Position numbers and translations under genes: made by a program
The notes under the pieces: generated by a model
The model's database searches: none
Told to the model about the DNA's origin: nothing
The model's input: only the letters and a program-made list of their open reading frames with translations
From: Ascoidea asiatica
Lineage: Eukaryota; Ascomycota; Saccharomycetes; Ascoideales; Ascoideaceae
NCBI GenBank assembly: GCA_001600695.1
Contig: BCKQ01000001.1
Location: forward strand, 1,764,722-1,828,721
Length of the DNA stretch: 64,000 bases
Direction of reading: 5' to 3'
Shown here: piece after piece, positions 42,177 to 52,939 of the stretch
How positions within the stretch are numbered: the stretch's first letter is position 1
Layout: every line of letters starts with the position of its first letter

Positions 42177-43619
42177 TAAAGCTAACATTAAATTTATAAT
42201 GTCATGTGACCAATCATAATCATTTCTCTGGCCAACCTAATACAAAAAATAAAATAAATTTTATTCTGAGCAAAAAAAGCGTGTTCAGATAGTTCAAATG
42301 AGTTAACGTTACAATTGAAAAAGAAAAGGATTAAATCAAATGTGGTTGCTTGTAAAGTGAAAACTTCGGAATCTGGAACGTTTGCAAGTTTCCTTTGATA
42401 ATAGAAATAGACGATGCATTGTATGCTGCATGTTTTATGTTATATGTTGTAGTTGTTGGTGAAAGCTTATCAGAAATTGGAATAGTTTTTTTTTTAATTT
42501 TGCAGGGATTATCCACGAACGGTTAGACTGGCAACATTTTGACAAATATTTCAAGATTCTCTTTTTTATCTTTCAAAAAAACGTACGAGCGAATCTACCA
42601 TTACGTATTCCAGAACCACAAATAAAATATATCCTAGATATAAATTAAAGAAGATTTATTCCTATAAAATAGAAAATATAATTTAAAAGGAAATAAAAAA
42701 TGATGTATAGAGAGACTTACCAATGAAGAGTTTTATTTCAAGTGGAAACTCTACTTTTGAAATGAATCTCTGGAAAAAAGTCTCAACATTTCTAAAATGG
42801 GTGGAAACTGCATAAAAAAGTTAGGCAATCTTGAAATCAATAAAACTGAGTTTTTTTTGCTTCTTTTTTTTTTTTTTTATTAATTTATCTAATATTTGGT
42901 AGATTATCAATTAATATTAATAGATAAGCTATTAATGTTAATGAAAACATTTAACAGTAAAATTGGTATCATCTAAAAGGCTAGAAACTGTTCTTTATCT
43001 AAAGCCGTGAAAATGATTTACACTTTAGAAGTTGAATAATTTAAAATAAAAATAGCGACTTTTATTATTACCATTATAACTATTGTTATTACTATTGTTA
43101 TTACAATTGTTAGTATTTTAAAAAAATATTTCAAGTACTTTAGGACAATGAAAATGTCTCCGTGGCAAAGTGACTACAATAAAATTATTTAATATTTTAT
43201 ATGTTAAGATTTTCGTTCAGAAAAACGATTTGCAAAAAGGTTTTAAGATTTTCGTAACTTAAATTAACTCATCTTTTTTAGCTTGAGCTTAGTTTTGCCT
43301 TAGTTTGACCTCAAAAATGAGAGACAATCAAAATATTTACTAGTTTAGTATGTGTAAAAAAGTTGACGTCAGCAAATAAATGTGTCTAAAACACTTCTAA
43401 TCCATGAAAGAGGCAATGCTAGGCTAAAATCCGCTGTGTAATTGGTTGGCTTTTAGTTAACTTGTCTCTTAAAATTTAAGTGTGTTTTTAGTACGAATTA
43501 GTGCATAAACTTATGTCTCTGTACCTACAGTTTAAAACAAAGAGTCAGTGATTAGGATTTTTTTGTGCATCAAATAAAAATTACCGATCTTGCATCAACG
43601 GAGAGATCTTCCTTCTATT

Positions 43620-43670
43620 ATCTGCGAAGTTTCCTTAACAAGTGTTGACTTGTTGTCTACCTGCGCAGAT
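43620..43670. repeat. Nested symmetric hairpin
   Basis: The outer arms ATCTGCG/CGCAGAT pair perfectly. The inner arms AACAAG/CTTGTT enclose the six-base loop TGTTGA. The internal loops are 10 and 9 bases. It lies in a GC-richer stretch of the gene-free interval. Confidence 0.75.
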
Positions 43671-45322
43671 GATGAGAAAGAGCTTTTCGCGTGTTTATAT
43701 GCATAATAAAGTTACACCATGCTTTCTCTTCTAATAAATTTTTTTTTTTAGTGTAGGTTTATTATACCGTGTATTTAAACAAAACTATACACAAATTAAA
43801 TCAATTTAAAAGATATTAACTAAGAATAATAGGTGAAATTTTTATTATGAGCCTTGTTTTTCATTCAAGAATAATAAAATAAAAATCAAAAAATTAAAAT
43901 ACTCATTACAAAAAACTGAAGCGCTGATACTCTGTAATTTAGATTTGAGTTAATATATTTATTGGGAAAAATTTGAGGCCCATTTTTTATTTCAAAATAG
44001 ATATTAAGAGGAAAATGTTTTTTTATTTATAAGCGAATTTTCGATCTTGATTATTGGTTGATTGAGATTAATTGATTTCAACTTTAATTATACCCGGAGG
44101 AACTTTGCTAACAAAATTTTTAAAAAATTTAATATTCTTACATTAATGAGTAAAGTTAAATGATTTATAAAACTTTTGTAAAACGTAATACATAATACAT
44201 AATGCATACAGTATATATATTTACAATTTACTAAATGATTGTAATTTACAATTATTGCAATCACAATACTAATTCTATTACTATACACAAACCTTATTAG
44301 ATTAAGTAACATTTTCATTAAAACTTTCAAAAGATAACAATTGAATAACTGGCTGGCTTAAAATAATAGTGATAATAATAAAATTTAGCTAAAGAATTGT
44401 GATGGGTTACTGGAGTCACTAACGTTACAGAATCCTGGTAAAATTGCTTCAAAATTAAAAGAAAATGAATCAATTCCAATGTGAAAATGGAAAAGAATTG
44501 ATAAAAAATCGACAATCTTTGAATATTTTTCTTTGTCGATACTTTGCGGTAAGACTTTTTGATAGTTTTCTTTAATAATAAGCTTTGATAACGATTTCAA
44601 AATCTGATTCGGGATTTGAAACAAAACTTCAACAAAAATGAAATAAACAGACAGAAAGTAAGAAAGTAAAGAGGAGTATTTTTACTACTGTCGTGGGGGT
44701 TGTAGTGCTAGTTATACTGCTAGTTATGTTTATATTACTCATATGAATTTTGTTTGGAAGAAACGTTGCAAATCAAATTCATTTTTAGTATCTATTCCAT
44801 ATGAACTATAGAAAGTAGAAGATCGAATGAAACTGAATATCAGTGCTTGGTCTAAATTCGATCAAAGAACCCAGTTGGGAAAAGTTAGTTAAAACTTAGT
44901 TGGTTTACTTAGTTCAAGTTAGCTCAAATTAGCCTTTGTTCAGTAGTTAGCATCTTTTTACTATTCAATTCTGTTGGTTCAATCAAAATAAGTTCTTGAA
45001 AAGTGAAATTATTGCACTCTATTTTCATCAGAGCAACTTCAATCAAATAAAGTAACTAATACTACTACTAATACTACTGAGTAGTATAATATTAATTCCC
45101 TTTAAATTTGTTTGTAAATGTATTCAATGTTTCTACAATCTTAATTTTTTTCAATCATTGAATTATAAATACTTTAATAAATCTTGACTCTTTTAAATAT
45201 TATTTTTGAAACTAATTTTATCCATAATATAATATTATTATATAAATTAAGTAATATTCCCTTAAATATCTACTGAATAAATAATTTTTTAAACTTTTAT
45301 CTTATTTTCAATTTATTCACTT

Positions 45323-45357
45323 ACAAGATACAAGATACAAGATACAAGATACAAGAT
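45323..45357. repeat. Five tandem copies of ACAAGAT
   Basis: Perfect 7-bp repeat ending 15 bases before the globin-like start codon, so probably in its 5' leader. Confidence 0.95.
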
Positions 45358-45372
45358 AACAATATATTTCCA

Positions 45373-47178
45373 ATGAATAAACAAAGATTATATAGTAATG
45401 AACCAATGTTAAATTCTTCATTTCCAAGATCTTCTGTAATGATAAATAAAATTTCTTTAGATCCTTCTTTAAATCCATCAAATTTAAATTCAAATTATAA
45501 AATAAATTTAAAAAATCGTCAATTAAATGATATTCATAATATAAAATATCATTTTGATCAAGATAAATATAAAATTTCATTGATTTTAACTCAAAGAGAA
45601 ATTAGATTAATTAGATCTTCTTGGGATAAAATGGTTTCAAGAACTTTTTTAAATTATAGTGATGAATATTATTATAATTATAATAATAATTCTTATGATG
45701 ATGATGATGATGATGACGATGATGACTTACGTGATAATAATAATAAAGATAACGATAACGACAACGATAATGATAATCATTCTCTTTTTTCTTCTTTTTC
45801 ATTCAATTCAAACTATAATAATAATATTAAAAGTAAAAATAATAATAAAATAAATATTAATAAAGAAGTTAAAACAACATATACTGATTCTTCATTATTA
45901 TGTGAACAATTATATCTTAATTTATTATCAATGCAACCAGATTTAGAAAAATTATTTCCTTCAATAAAACATCAAGCTTCTTCATTTGCTGGTGTTATAA
46001 GAACTGCAATTTTAAATTTAGAAAATTTATCTGTTTTATCTGATTATTTAAATGAATTAGGTAAAAAACATTCAAGAATTTTAGGAATTGAACCTGTAGA
46101 TTTTGAATTATTTGCTGATGCTTTATTAAAAACTTTTCATGATAGATTTGGTTTAGATTTTTCAATTGAATTAGAAGATTCTTGGGCTAAATTATATACT
46201 TTTTTAGCAAATAGTATCTTACAAGGTGGTCTTGATCCAATACTTGATTTAACTTCAAATAATAATGGAAATAATAATGGTAATATTAATCAAAATGAAA
46301 TTGAAAATTTTAATGATAATGATAATAATAATGATAATAATAATGACAATGATAATATAAGTATAGAAAATAATAATGAATTAAATGAATATAGATTTTC
46401 AACTGGTTCTTCAAATATTTCTTCAGATGCATCTTCAACATTTGATTTTCCAATAGAATCAACAACTGAAAATAATATAACTAGTAAAAGTATGAGTGGA
46501 ACTTCATTAAGTTCTTCAATTTCAACTTCAAATTCAAATTCAATTTCAAATAATAAAAAATTATATTCAAAATTCAATAATAATAATAATAAAAATAATT
46601 ATAATAATAATAATAATTATATTACTAAAACAAATACAAATTTTAATACAATTTCATCATTTTCTAATGAAGATAATGATTCGATTTTATTAAAAGAATC
46701 AAAAAAACAAAAAAAATCATTAAGTAAATTCAAAAGGAAAACTTCTTTAAGTAATATCTCAAATAATTTTTCCAATGATATCAATGATAATCAATATAAT
46801 TATACTTATAACAATAACAATAAAACAATTTATAATAAGACATCAGTTCCTCCAATACTGTCATTACCTTTATCATCTTCAACTTCTTTAACTTATTCAA
46901 GAAATCCATTAAATGTACCAAATTTTAAAAAAAATTTAAGTATTGAAGAAATTAATAATAATAATAATAATAAAAATAGAAATAATAGTGAAATGAATTC
47001 TTTTACATTTTTATCATCAAAGAAAAAAGATCGAATTTCATTAACTTCAAGATTAATGGGTGGTAAATCAACTAAAATTAAAAAGACTTCTTTAGTAAAT
47101 ATTGATGAATATAAAATGCAACAAAATAAATTAAATGATAAAGAAAATCAATCAGAAGAGGAATGTGTTATAATGTGA
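45373..47178 (+). CDS. Globin-domain protein with a C-terminal CaaX (farnesylation) box
   Basis: 601 residues. Helix A reads LTQREIRLIRSSWDKM. The rest of the fold resumes at SLLCEQLYLNLLSMQPDLEKLFP and runs to SWAKLYTFLANSIL. H233 (GKKHSRILGI) fits proximal HisF8. Q201, 32 residues earlier, fits GlnE7, the spacing known from flavohaemoglobins. An Asp/Asn insertion of about 70 residues separates helix A from the rest. No reductase domain follows; the second half is Ser/Asn-rich. The last four residues are CVIM, a farnesyl-transferase CaaX motif as in K-Ras. Yeast YNL234W is a related single-domain globin. Haem binding and membrane targeting are inferred. Confidence 0.85.
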   Translation: MNKQRLYSNEPMLNSSFPRSSVMINKISLDPSLNPSNLNSNYKINLKNRQLNDIHNIKYHFDQDKYKISLILTQREIRLIRSSWDKMVSRTFLNYSDEYYYNYNNNSYDDDDDDDDDDLRDNNNKDNDNDNDNDNHSLFSSFSFNSNYNNNIKSKNNNKININKEVKTTYTDSSLLCEQLYLNLLSMQPDLEKLFPSIKHQASSFAGVIRTAILNLENLSVLSDYLNELGKKHSRILGIEPVDFELFADALLKTFHDRFGLDFSIELEDSWAKLYTFLANSILQGGLDPILDLTSNNNGNNNGNINQNEIENFNDNDNNNDNNNDNDNISIENNNELNEYRFSTGSSNISSDASSTFDFPIESTTENNITSKSMSGTSLSSSISTSNSNSISNNKKLYSKFNNNNNKNNYNNNNNYITKTNTNFNTISSFSNEDNDSILLKESKKQKKSLSKFKRKTSLSNISNNFSNDINDNQYNYTYNNNNKTIYNKTSVPPILSLPLSSSTSLTYSRNPLNVPNFKKNLSIEEINNNNNNKNRNNSEMNSFTFLSSKKKDRISLTSRLMGGKSTKIKKTSLVNIDEYKMQQNKLNDKENQSEEECVIM

Positions 47179-49259
47179 TAATATGATATTGCAAGAATAT
47201 TTACATAAAAATTGAATTATTAAGTAGTTTCAAAATTTATAATGGATTCTTGCATTTATAAAATTTTTTTTTTTTATGTATTTTTAGTATACCAATCAAC
47301 CTTTAGTTTTTTTTTTTCGAGATCTGTTTTTTTCTTTTATTTTACTTTTATCATAAATGAAATTCATTTTTGATTTTACTTCCTATATAATAACCATTAA
47401 TAATTATATTTAGTTACTTGAATTAAAAATGTATATCACTACTTTCGATAATATTATTGTTAATAATGAGGGGATCTTTTGTTATCAGTCTAAAAGGTAT
47501 CTCTTCAGCAATGAAGTGGCTTTTTTTTCCTTTGCTACTTCCCTTCTGAGTAAAAAATTATTTGACATGAATAAATTATGTGTTTTCAATTTATGTACTG
47601 TTTATATAAATTATAGAAAATATTATTATAATAGCTGTGCATTATTCCTATTTGTTTTTGTCCTAGGTAAACAATTGGAGATTTTGAAATTCCTAAAAAT
47701 TAGTGAGACTTCTAAAAAATATATTTAGTTTCTTTAATGTAAAGTTGTCTAACCTCAAATTTTGTCCATTCATGAAAATTGTCTTGGAATTTCTTTAATA
47801 AACTATTTAAAAAAATAACCAAAGAAATTATATGAAAATATATAGAATGTAATATTTAAGACATATATGAAATATCATATGATATTTTATTCATTATTCT
47901 CCTAGTCTAATTGATTTCTAGTTTTGAAATAATAGATGATAACTTCGATTATTTTATTTTCTAATTCCAAGATCTACTGTTGAAATGATGATGGAAAGAA
48001 ATAAATTACAAAAGATGTTATAAATTTCAGTTGTGGAACAAGAAAAAGAATTTGCAAGCATTAAATTCTGATTTTAATTGTTTCTAGAAACTGATATAAT
48101 TTCCTGTTTGGGAAAACCTTTATCTTGGTTAAAATGTAATTGAACATTCTTTTCCTATCAATTAAAAAAAAATAATGATCATAGAAACTAAAACGAACTC
48201 AATAAAAGAAGAGTCGTTTAATAGTAAATCGATCTGTTTCACAAAATTCACCTAATTTTTAATCGGTTTAGATTCGGCTTTGAATCAACTTACTCAGCTT
48301 TGATTCAATTTTTGTTTCTTTGATTTCATTTTTGATTTCCACAAAATATAAGAAAAACTATTTAACCCACAATGGTGGTAATACTTTATGACAGATTAAT
48401 ACGTGCGTGCGCATAAAACCTTTTTTTACAATTGCATGAAGACACTTTAGTTTCTAATCCAAATTCATGGGTCTAATGCTTACTGACGCTTGAATACATT
48501 TGATTTGGAGTTACGAGGCTAATTGATGGCTCATGTGTGGCATATTAAAGATATGTTGAAGGCTGATGTAATTGTAAAAGATCCATATTCCTGGAGTCTA
48601 GGGCTCTATATATTTTCGCCTTTTTCCTTGCGGGGTGCTTTTGTTTTTGCGCTGAACCAAACAACTCAATCTGCTTCTGATTGAAAACTGAAAACTGAAA
48701 AAAAGCATTTGATTTACTTTAATTTTAAGTGATTTGATTTGATTCAACTTCGTTTAAAATCATTTTCATTTGGTAGTTTTGATATATATTCAACCAGTGT
48801 TTTATCATCATTCATGTCAAAAATCTATTGATTCAATCCTGTGATAGAATTCTCAACATTTATTATGCTCAAGCTGGGTCAATTCCAATTCACTTTCATA
48901 CAGCCCGTCTGGCGTCCGCTTATCTTATTCTTTGACCATTAAAATCTAAATTTTAAATAATTTTGTTTTTTTTCTGCTAAATTTATCTCCTTTTATAATA
49001 AATCTGCTTGACTCTGCAATAAAAATATACAATTTACATTTGGTATATTTAAATCAATCAATAATCTTTTCAATAATCCTTTTTCATTCTTTATATTTTT
49101 GACTTTAATCAAATTGATTTAATCATCTCAAACATATCATCTTCAATAACTTTGATTCAGTTTGATAACAACTATTTTAATTTCAACTTCAAACTTAATT
49201 TCAAGAATTATATATAATAAGAAGCAAATATCAATGAATTCCATAAATTTTTTTTAAAA
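47179..49259. other. 2.1-kb intergenic region upstream of the PEX11-family gene
   Basis: A 99-codon frame at 47429-47728 is Phe/Tyr-rich and not convincing. GC-richer DNA occurs at 48380-48680. A CT-rich leader precedes the next gene. Confidence 0.5.
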
Positions 49260-50231
49260 ATGTCAAAAACTGAAAAAATCAATGAATCTGATTTAATAAA
49301 AAGAAATCAAAAACATGATTCGAATCTTCAAAAAAAAGAAATAAGAATAGAAAAAACCAAAGAAAATGAGAAATTAGAAGAAAAGTTTATCAAAACTACC
49401 AAATTTCCAAAAATTTCAATTTCAAATTCAAATTCAAATTCAAATGAAAAAAATAAAATCAATTTAAAATTGTTTGAAAAATTCAATTATTTAATAAAAA
49501 TAATCTCAGCAAAGGATATATATATTAAAATTTCAAAAAATTTTGAACCTGATAGATATGATACAACTATTGCTTTTATTGCTTATTCATCATTAGTAAT
49601 TTCTCAATTGATTAAATTAACTTTACCAATTTTAATTAAATATAAAATTTTATCAAATTTTAAAACAATTAAATCTAATCAATTTAATAATAATCTTAAT
49701 CAAATCTCAAATAATTTAGATTCAATTTATACATATATTGCAGATATTAGAATATTTAATAGATTATTTTTATTACCTTCAATGACACCATCATTTATAT
49801 CATTATTTGAAAATAATATTAAAAATAATATTAAAAGTAATAGAATTGAAAATTTAACTATATTTATTGATTATTTTACACAATTTTTTGAAAATATTGC
49901 ATTTTTAGGTGATCATAAATTTATTGGAAATTATTTATATGAAAAAAGTTTATTAAATTATCAAATTTCTTCAATTTTTTGGTTATTAGGTATATTATTA
50001 TCAATTTATAAATCAAAAAGTTTTAAATCAAAAAAATTATATAAATTAAAAAATTTCAATTTCAATTTTAATTTTAATGAAAATTTAATTAATTTTTTAA
50101 ATATTCCATTAGCAATTCATTGGGCTTTAAAAGATGGATGTTTAAATAAATTTACAATTGGATTTTTAGGTTTATTAACTGTTTGGAAAGAAAATTTAAA
50201 TAATTGGAATGAAGTTTATAGAATTTCATAA
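49260..50231 (+). CDS. PEX11-family peroxisome proliferation protein (Pex11C-like)
   Basis: 323 residues. After a charged, Ser/Asn-rich N-terminus (about 75 residues) comes a Pex11-type region. It has an amphipathic KISKNFEPDRYDTTIAFIAY helix, then ADIRIFNRLFLLPSM, resembling the Pex11C ISDFRIFxRLxGL block. A C-terminal NIPLAIHWALKDG followed by KFTIGFLGLLTVWK matches the family's end. Pex11 proteins bend and elongate the peroxisomal membrane before division. The assignment to Pex11C rather than Pex25/27 follows from these two blocks. The gene converges on the SFK1-like gene, 60 bases away. Confidence 0.72.
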   Translation: MSKTEKINESDLIKRNQKHDSNLQKKEIRIEKTKENEKLEEKFIKTTKFPKISISNSNSNSNEKNKINLKLFEKFNYLIKIISAKDIYIKISKNFEPDRYDTTIAFIAYSSLVISQLIKLTLPILIKYKILSNFKTIKSNQFNNNLNQISNNLDSIYTYIADIRIFNRLFLLPSMTPSFISLFENNIKNNIKSNRIENLTIFIDYFTQFFENIAFLGDHKFIGNYLYEKSLLNYQISSIFWLLGILLSIYKSKSFKSKKLYKLKNFNFNFNFNENLINFLNIPLAIHWALKDGCLNKFTIGFLGLLTVWKENLNNWNEVYRIS

Positions 50232-50290
50232 AATATAAAAAAACAAACATTAGATTATTATTATTATTATTATTATTATTATTGAAAATA

Positions 50291-51097
50291 TTAAAAACGA
50301 TGAGATATATGATTATCATTTAAAGTAATATCATCTTCATTAGTTTTATTACTATTTAAATCATTTGATAAAATATTTTTTGAAAATATTTTTGGATAAA
50401 AATCATAACATAAATTTAATAAATAAATTCCATACCAAAATGATAAAGTCCATTCACAAATTGCACTTGCTTTTTTCTTTTTTTTTTCCATACCAATTCC
50501 AAAACCAAGAGCTAAACCAATTGCAATTATACACCAAATTGATTTAAAAATTCCAGAATTTGTTAAATAATTATATTTTTTAATATTTTTATTATTAAAA
50601 AATTTTTGATTTTTATTTAATTTATAATAATTTAAACCCATTGAAATATGTTCAGCAGTTAAAGATATACAACTAAAAAAAATTCCAGCAACAAAAAGTG
50701 AAACCATAATAATATGAACATGATGAAAATTATTTGTATTAAAAATTGAACAAAATAAAATACCAAATTGACCAATAATACAAAAAATAATTGATAAATA
50801 ACTTAAAACAATTTCATAATTTTTAAAATTTTTTTGTAATTTACCAGTTTTTCTAAGATGTCTTTTAAAAATTAAAGCTAAAATAAAAAAAATTGCTTGA
50901 AATCCAGCACATGAAATAAATAAAGGTTGTAAATTAGTTGCACCAATATCAGAAATATAAATAGGAAATTGATCTTTAGACATAAACCAATAAATTGGAT
51001 GACCTTGAAAAGACCAACAAGCTAACATTGCAATTAACATACCATACCAAACAATCAAAGCTACACTTGGAATCATCCAATAATGAAAGATTTTCAT
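50291..51097 (-). CDS. SFK1: Frag1/DRAM/Sfk1-family multi-span membrane protein
   Basis: 268 residues with six hydrophobic spans (about 11-29, 56-77, 93-118, 126-150, 183-204, 213-235). Between the first two is PIYISDIGATNLQPLF, the family hallmark (PYISDIGA). FHHVHIIMVSLFVAG and WTLSFWYGIYLLNL also fit. Yeast Sfk1 sits in the plasma membrane, helps localise the PI 4-kinase Stt4, and influences phospholipid asymmetry; animal DRAM proteins are lysosomal. The loop before span 6 has a lysine run (MEKKKKKAS). It is shorter than yeast Sfk1 (353), so it may be an Sfk1 orthologue or a sister member. Family confident, orthology less so. Confidence 0.7.
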   Translation of the reverse strand: MKIFHYWMIPSVALIVWYGMLIAMLACWSFQGHPIYWFMSKDQFPIYISDIGATNLQPLFISCAGFQAIFFILALIFKRHLRKTGKLQKNFKNYEIVLSYLSIIFCIIGQFGILFCSIFNTNNFHHVHIIMVSLFVAGIFFSCISLTAEHISMGLNYYKLNKNQKFFNNKNIKKYNYLTNSGIFKSIWCIIAIGLALGFGIGMEKKKKKASAICEWTLSFWYGIYLLNLCYDFYPKIFSKNILSNDLNSNKTNEDDITLNDNHISHRF

Positions 51098-51646
51098 TTT
51101 TGAAGAATTTAATTTTTATATTCTAATGTGATTTTTAAAAATGAATTGAAACATTTATTACCTTTATGAGGAGGGAGTATTTTTTTTTTCTATTTGATTT
51201 ACATAAATAAAAATATGTTAGTTATAATTGAAATCAAGACAAAATAAAACATCAATTCACATTAATCATTGATAAAGTAATACATACACTTATGAATAAT
51301 ATATGGGATGATTTCAAGTCTTCATTGTTTAAATGAAGAAGAGACAAAAAAAAAAGAATATATAAACTGAATCAATTTAGAATTGAAGAAGTTGTTTGAA
51401 TAAAAATTAAGCGCCAAATTCCATACATTTAAATATTAACTAAATAAAGAATGTTGATTATTTATTATTTATTATTGATTATTGATTATTGATTATTGAT
51501 TATTGATTATTATTTTGATAAACAGTTATTCAAGTAAAGAAGGTGTAAAATAAGCAATCAGGTTAAATTGAACTTGGGAAGAGATCACTCAGTCTCTGAA
51601 GATCTGAAATTTGCACTGAAGCTTTGAAATTGCAACTTTTGTCTTG

Positions 51647-51706
51647 TGCAATTTCCTCTGCAATTTCCTCTGCAATTTCCTCTGCAATTTCCTCTGCTTA
51701 CAGACG
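51647..51706. repeat. Five perfect copies of a 12-bp unit
   Basis: Unit TGCAATTTCCTC, followed by TGC, so CCTCTGC occurs five times. This heptamer is the exact complement of GCAGAGG in the neighbouring 9-bp array. Confidence 0.95.
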
Positions 51707-51771
51707 ACCCGAAATAACCACGGATTTAATTACGTAATGCCCAGCCAGTCAAGCGAACAGCCGGAAAAAGT

Positions 51772-51798
51772 GCCGCAGAGGCCGCAGAGGCCGCAGAG
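51772..51798. repeat. Three perfect copies of a 9-bp unit
   Basis: Unit GCCGCAGAG. Its GCAGAGG junctions are complementary to the CCTCTGC junctions of the 12-bp array 65 bases upstream. A 10-bp duplication AAACATCCGG lies just downstream (51851-51870). Confidence 0.95.
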
Positions 51799-52939
51799 GC
51801 CGTTTGGCTGGGTCTGGTCTGGTCACGGGACGCGGCGCGAGGAAAGCTGGAAACATCCGGAAACATCCGGAAACAAGAAACAGAGCTTGATCCAAGAAAA
51901 CCCACAAAACTGGCGAGTAGGGCTCTGTATGAGGATTACTTTAATCATTTGACCAAATTTGGTTTACTGGTAACAGTTGGGCTATTAAAGTTATTTAAGC
52001 TTTTTGGTAGACTGTAAAAAGTATAGTACTGCTTTTTTTTTTTTCATTTATTACTTTTTTATTGATTATTTTTCGAGGAAGAATATATTATATGTACTAA
52101 ATATACTATAATTTATGTTGAATTACTTCTTTCTATTGAATGACTTTAGAAATTGAATAATTATAACATAATGAATGAATTTATAAGAATGTGCTATATA
52201 ACTTTTTGAAACTAAGAGTAAAATATTGAAAACATATAAAATATATAAAATAAAGTTCTTTTTCTATTCATCTTTTAATCTTATATTCTTTTATTTTTTT
52301 TAATTTGAATATGACTTGAAGTTTATAAATTCAAAGAATTTTTCATAGTCATTATAGTATAGTTGTTAAATTTGAATTTTTAATTTCTATTCAATCTTTT
52401 AAATTGAAAAAATTCAAAAGTTCAATTGAAAAGACTGAATAGAAATTAAATATATTGTACAAAGCCATTAGTAAAAATATAAATTATTTGAAAAATAAAA
52501 TAAAGAAAAGACAAGTTGATAAAATGAAAAAGAGAAAGAGTAAAAAGAATGAAAATTGAAAAAAAAACAAAATAAAATAAAATAGAATAACTATTGATAT
52601 TGTATTTTTTTTTTTTCTTTTTCCATTAATTTCCACTTCAAATATAATTAAAATATTGAAAGGATTAACTCTGAAGAAATTTTAAAGGATCTATCTAAAT
52701 ATGAGGTTTGAAAAAAATAATAAAAACGAGTAAAAATTCAAAAAAAAAATATTAAAAATCTTAACAAAAATATTAAAAGTAATTAAAAGTAACTTAAAAA
52801 AATAAAAATAAACAAATAAAAGATAATAATAATCATAATAATAATAAAAATAGAACTAAATTAGTTTGTTGATAAAATCAGTTAAAAATGTTAATGAATT
52901 AAATAAGATTCAAAAAATGTAAAACATCCACTTTCGAAT

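Larger units (their letters stand above)
42055..45372. other. 3.3-kb region without a supportable gene
   Basis: Starts with a poly-A run of over 30 bases (about 42139-42174). It contains ATTATT/ATTGTTATT repeats near 43065-43110, a nested hairpin at 43620-43670, a weak minus-strand frame at 44385-44624 that begins with TTG, and a 7-bp tandem repeat next to the globin gene. No RNA gene is recognised. Confidence 0.55.
51098..52939. other. Intergenic region SFK1-like / EFG1-like with a compound repeat island
   Basis: Holds a TTATTGATTA repeat (about 51460-51515), the compound tandem-repeat island at 51647-51870, a TTACGTAA site within it (about 51730), and AT-rich 3' flank of the EFG1-like gene. 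No gene is supported. Confidence 0.6.

Noticed and set aside
44385..44624. 79-codon minus-strand frame with fairly protein-like text
   Set aside because: It begins with TTG, not ATG; an overlapping frame lies on the same strand. No recognisable domain.
47429..47728. 99-codon plus-strand frame downstream of the globin
   Set aside because: Phe/Tyr/Leu-rich composition typical of translated AT-rich spacer; no conserved block.
47985..48071. Possible C/D-box snoRNA (ATGATGA at 47985, CTGA at 48068)
   Set aside because: No clear terminal stem, no D' box and no rRNA guide match that I can see; the boxes are short enough to occur by chance.
51647..51798. Tandem arrays considered as a CRISPR array
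   Set aside because: Units are head to tail without spacers, in a eukaryotic genome with no cas genes.
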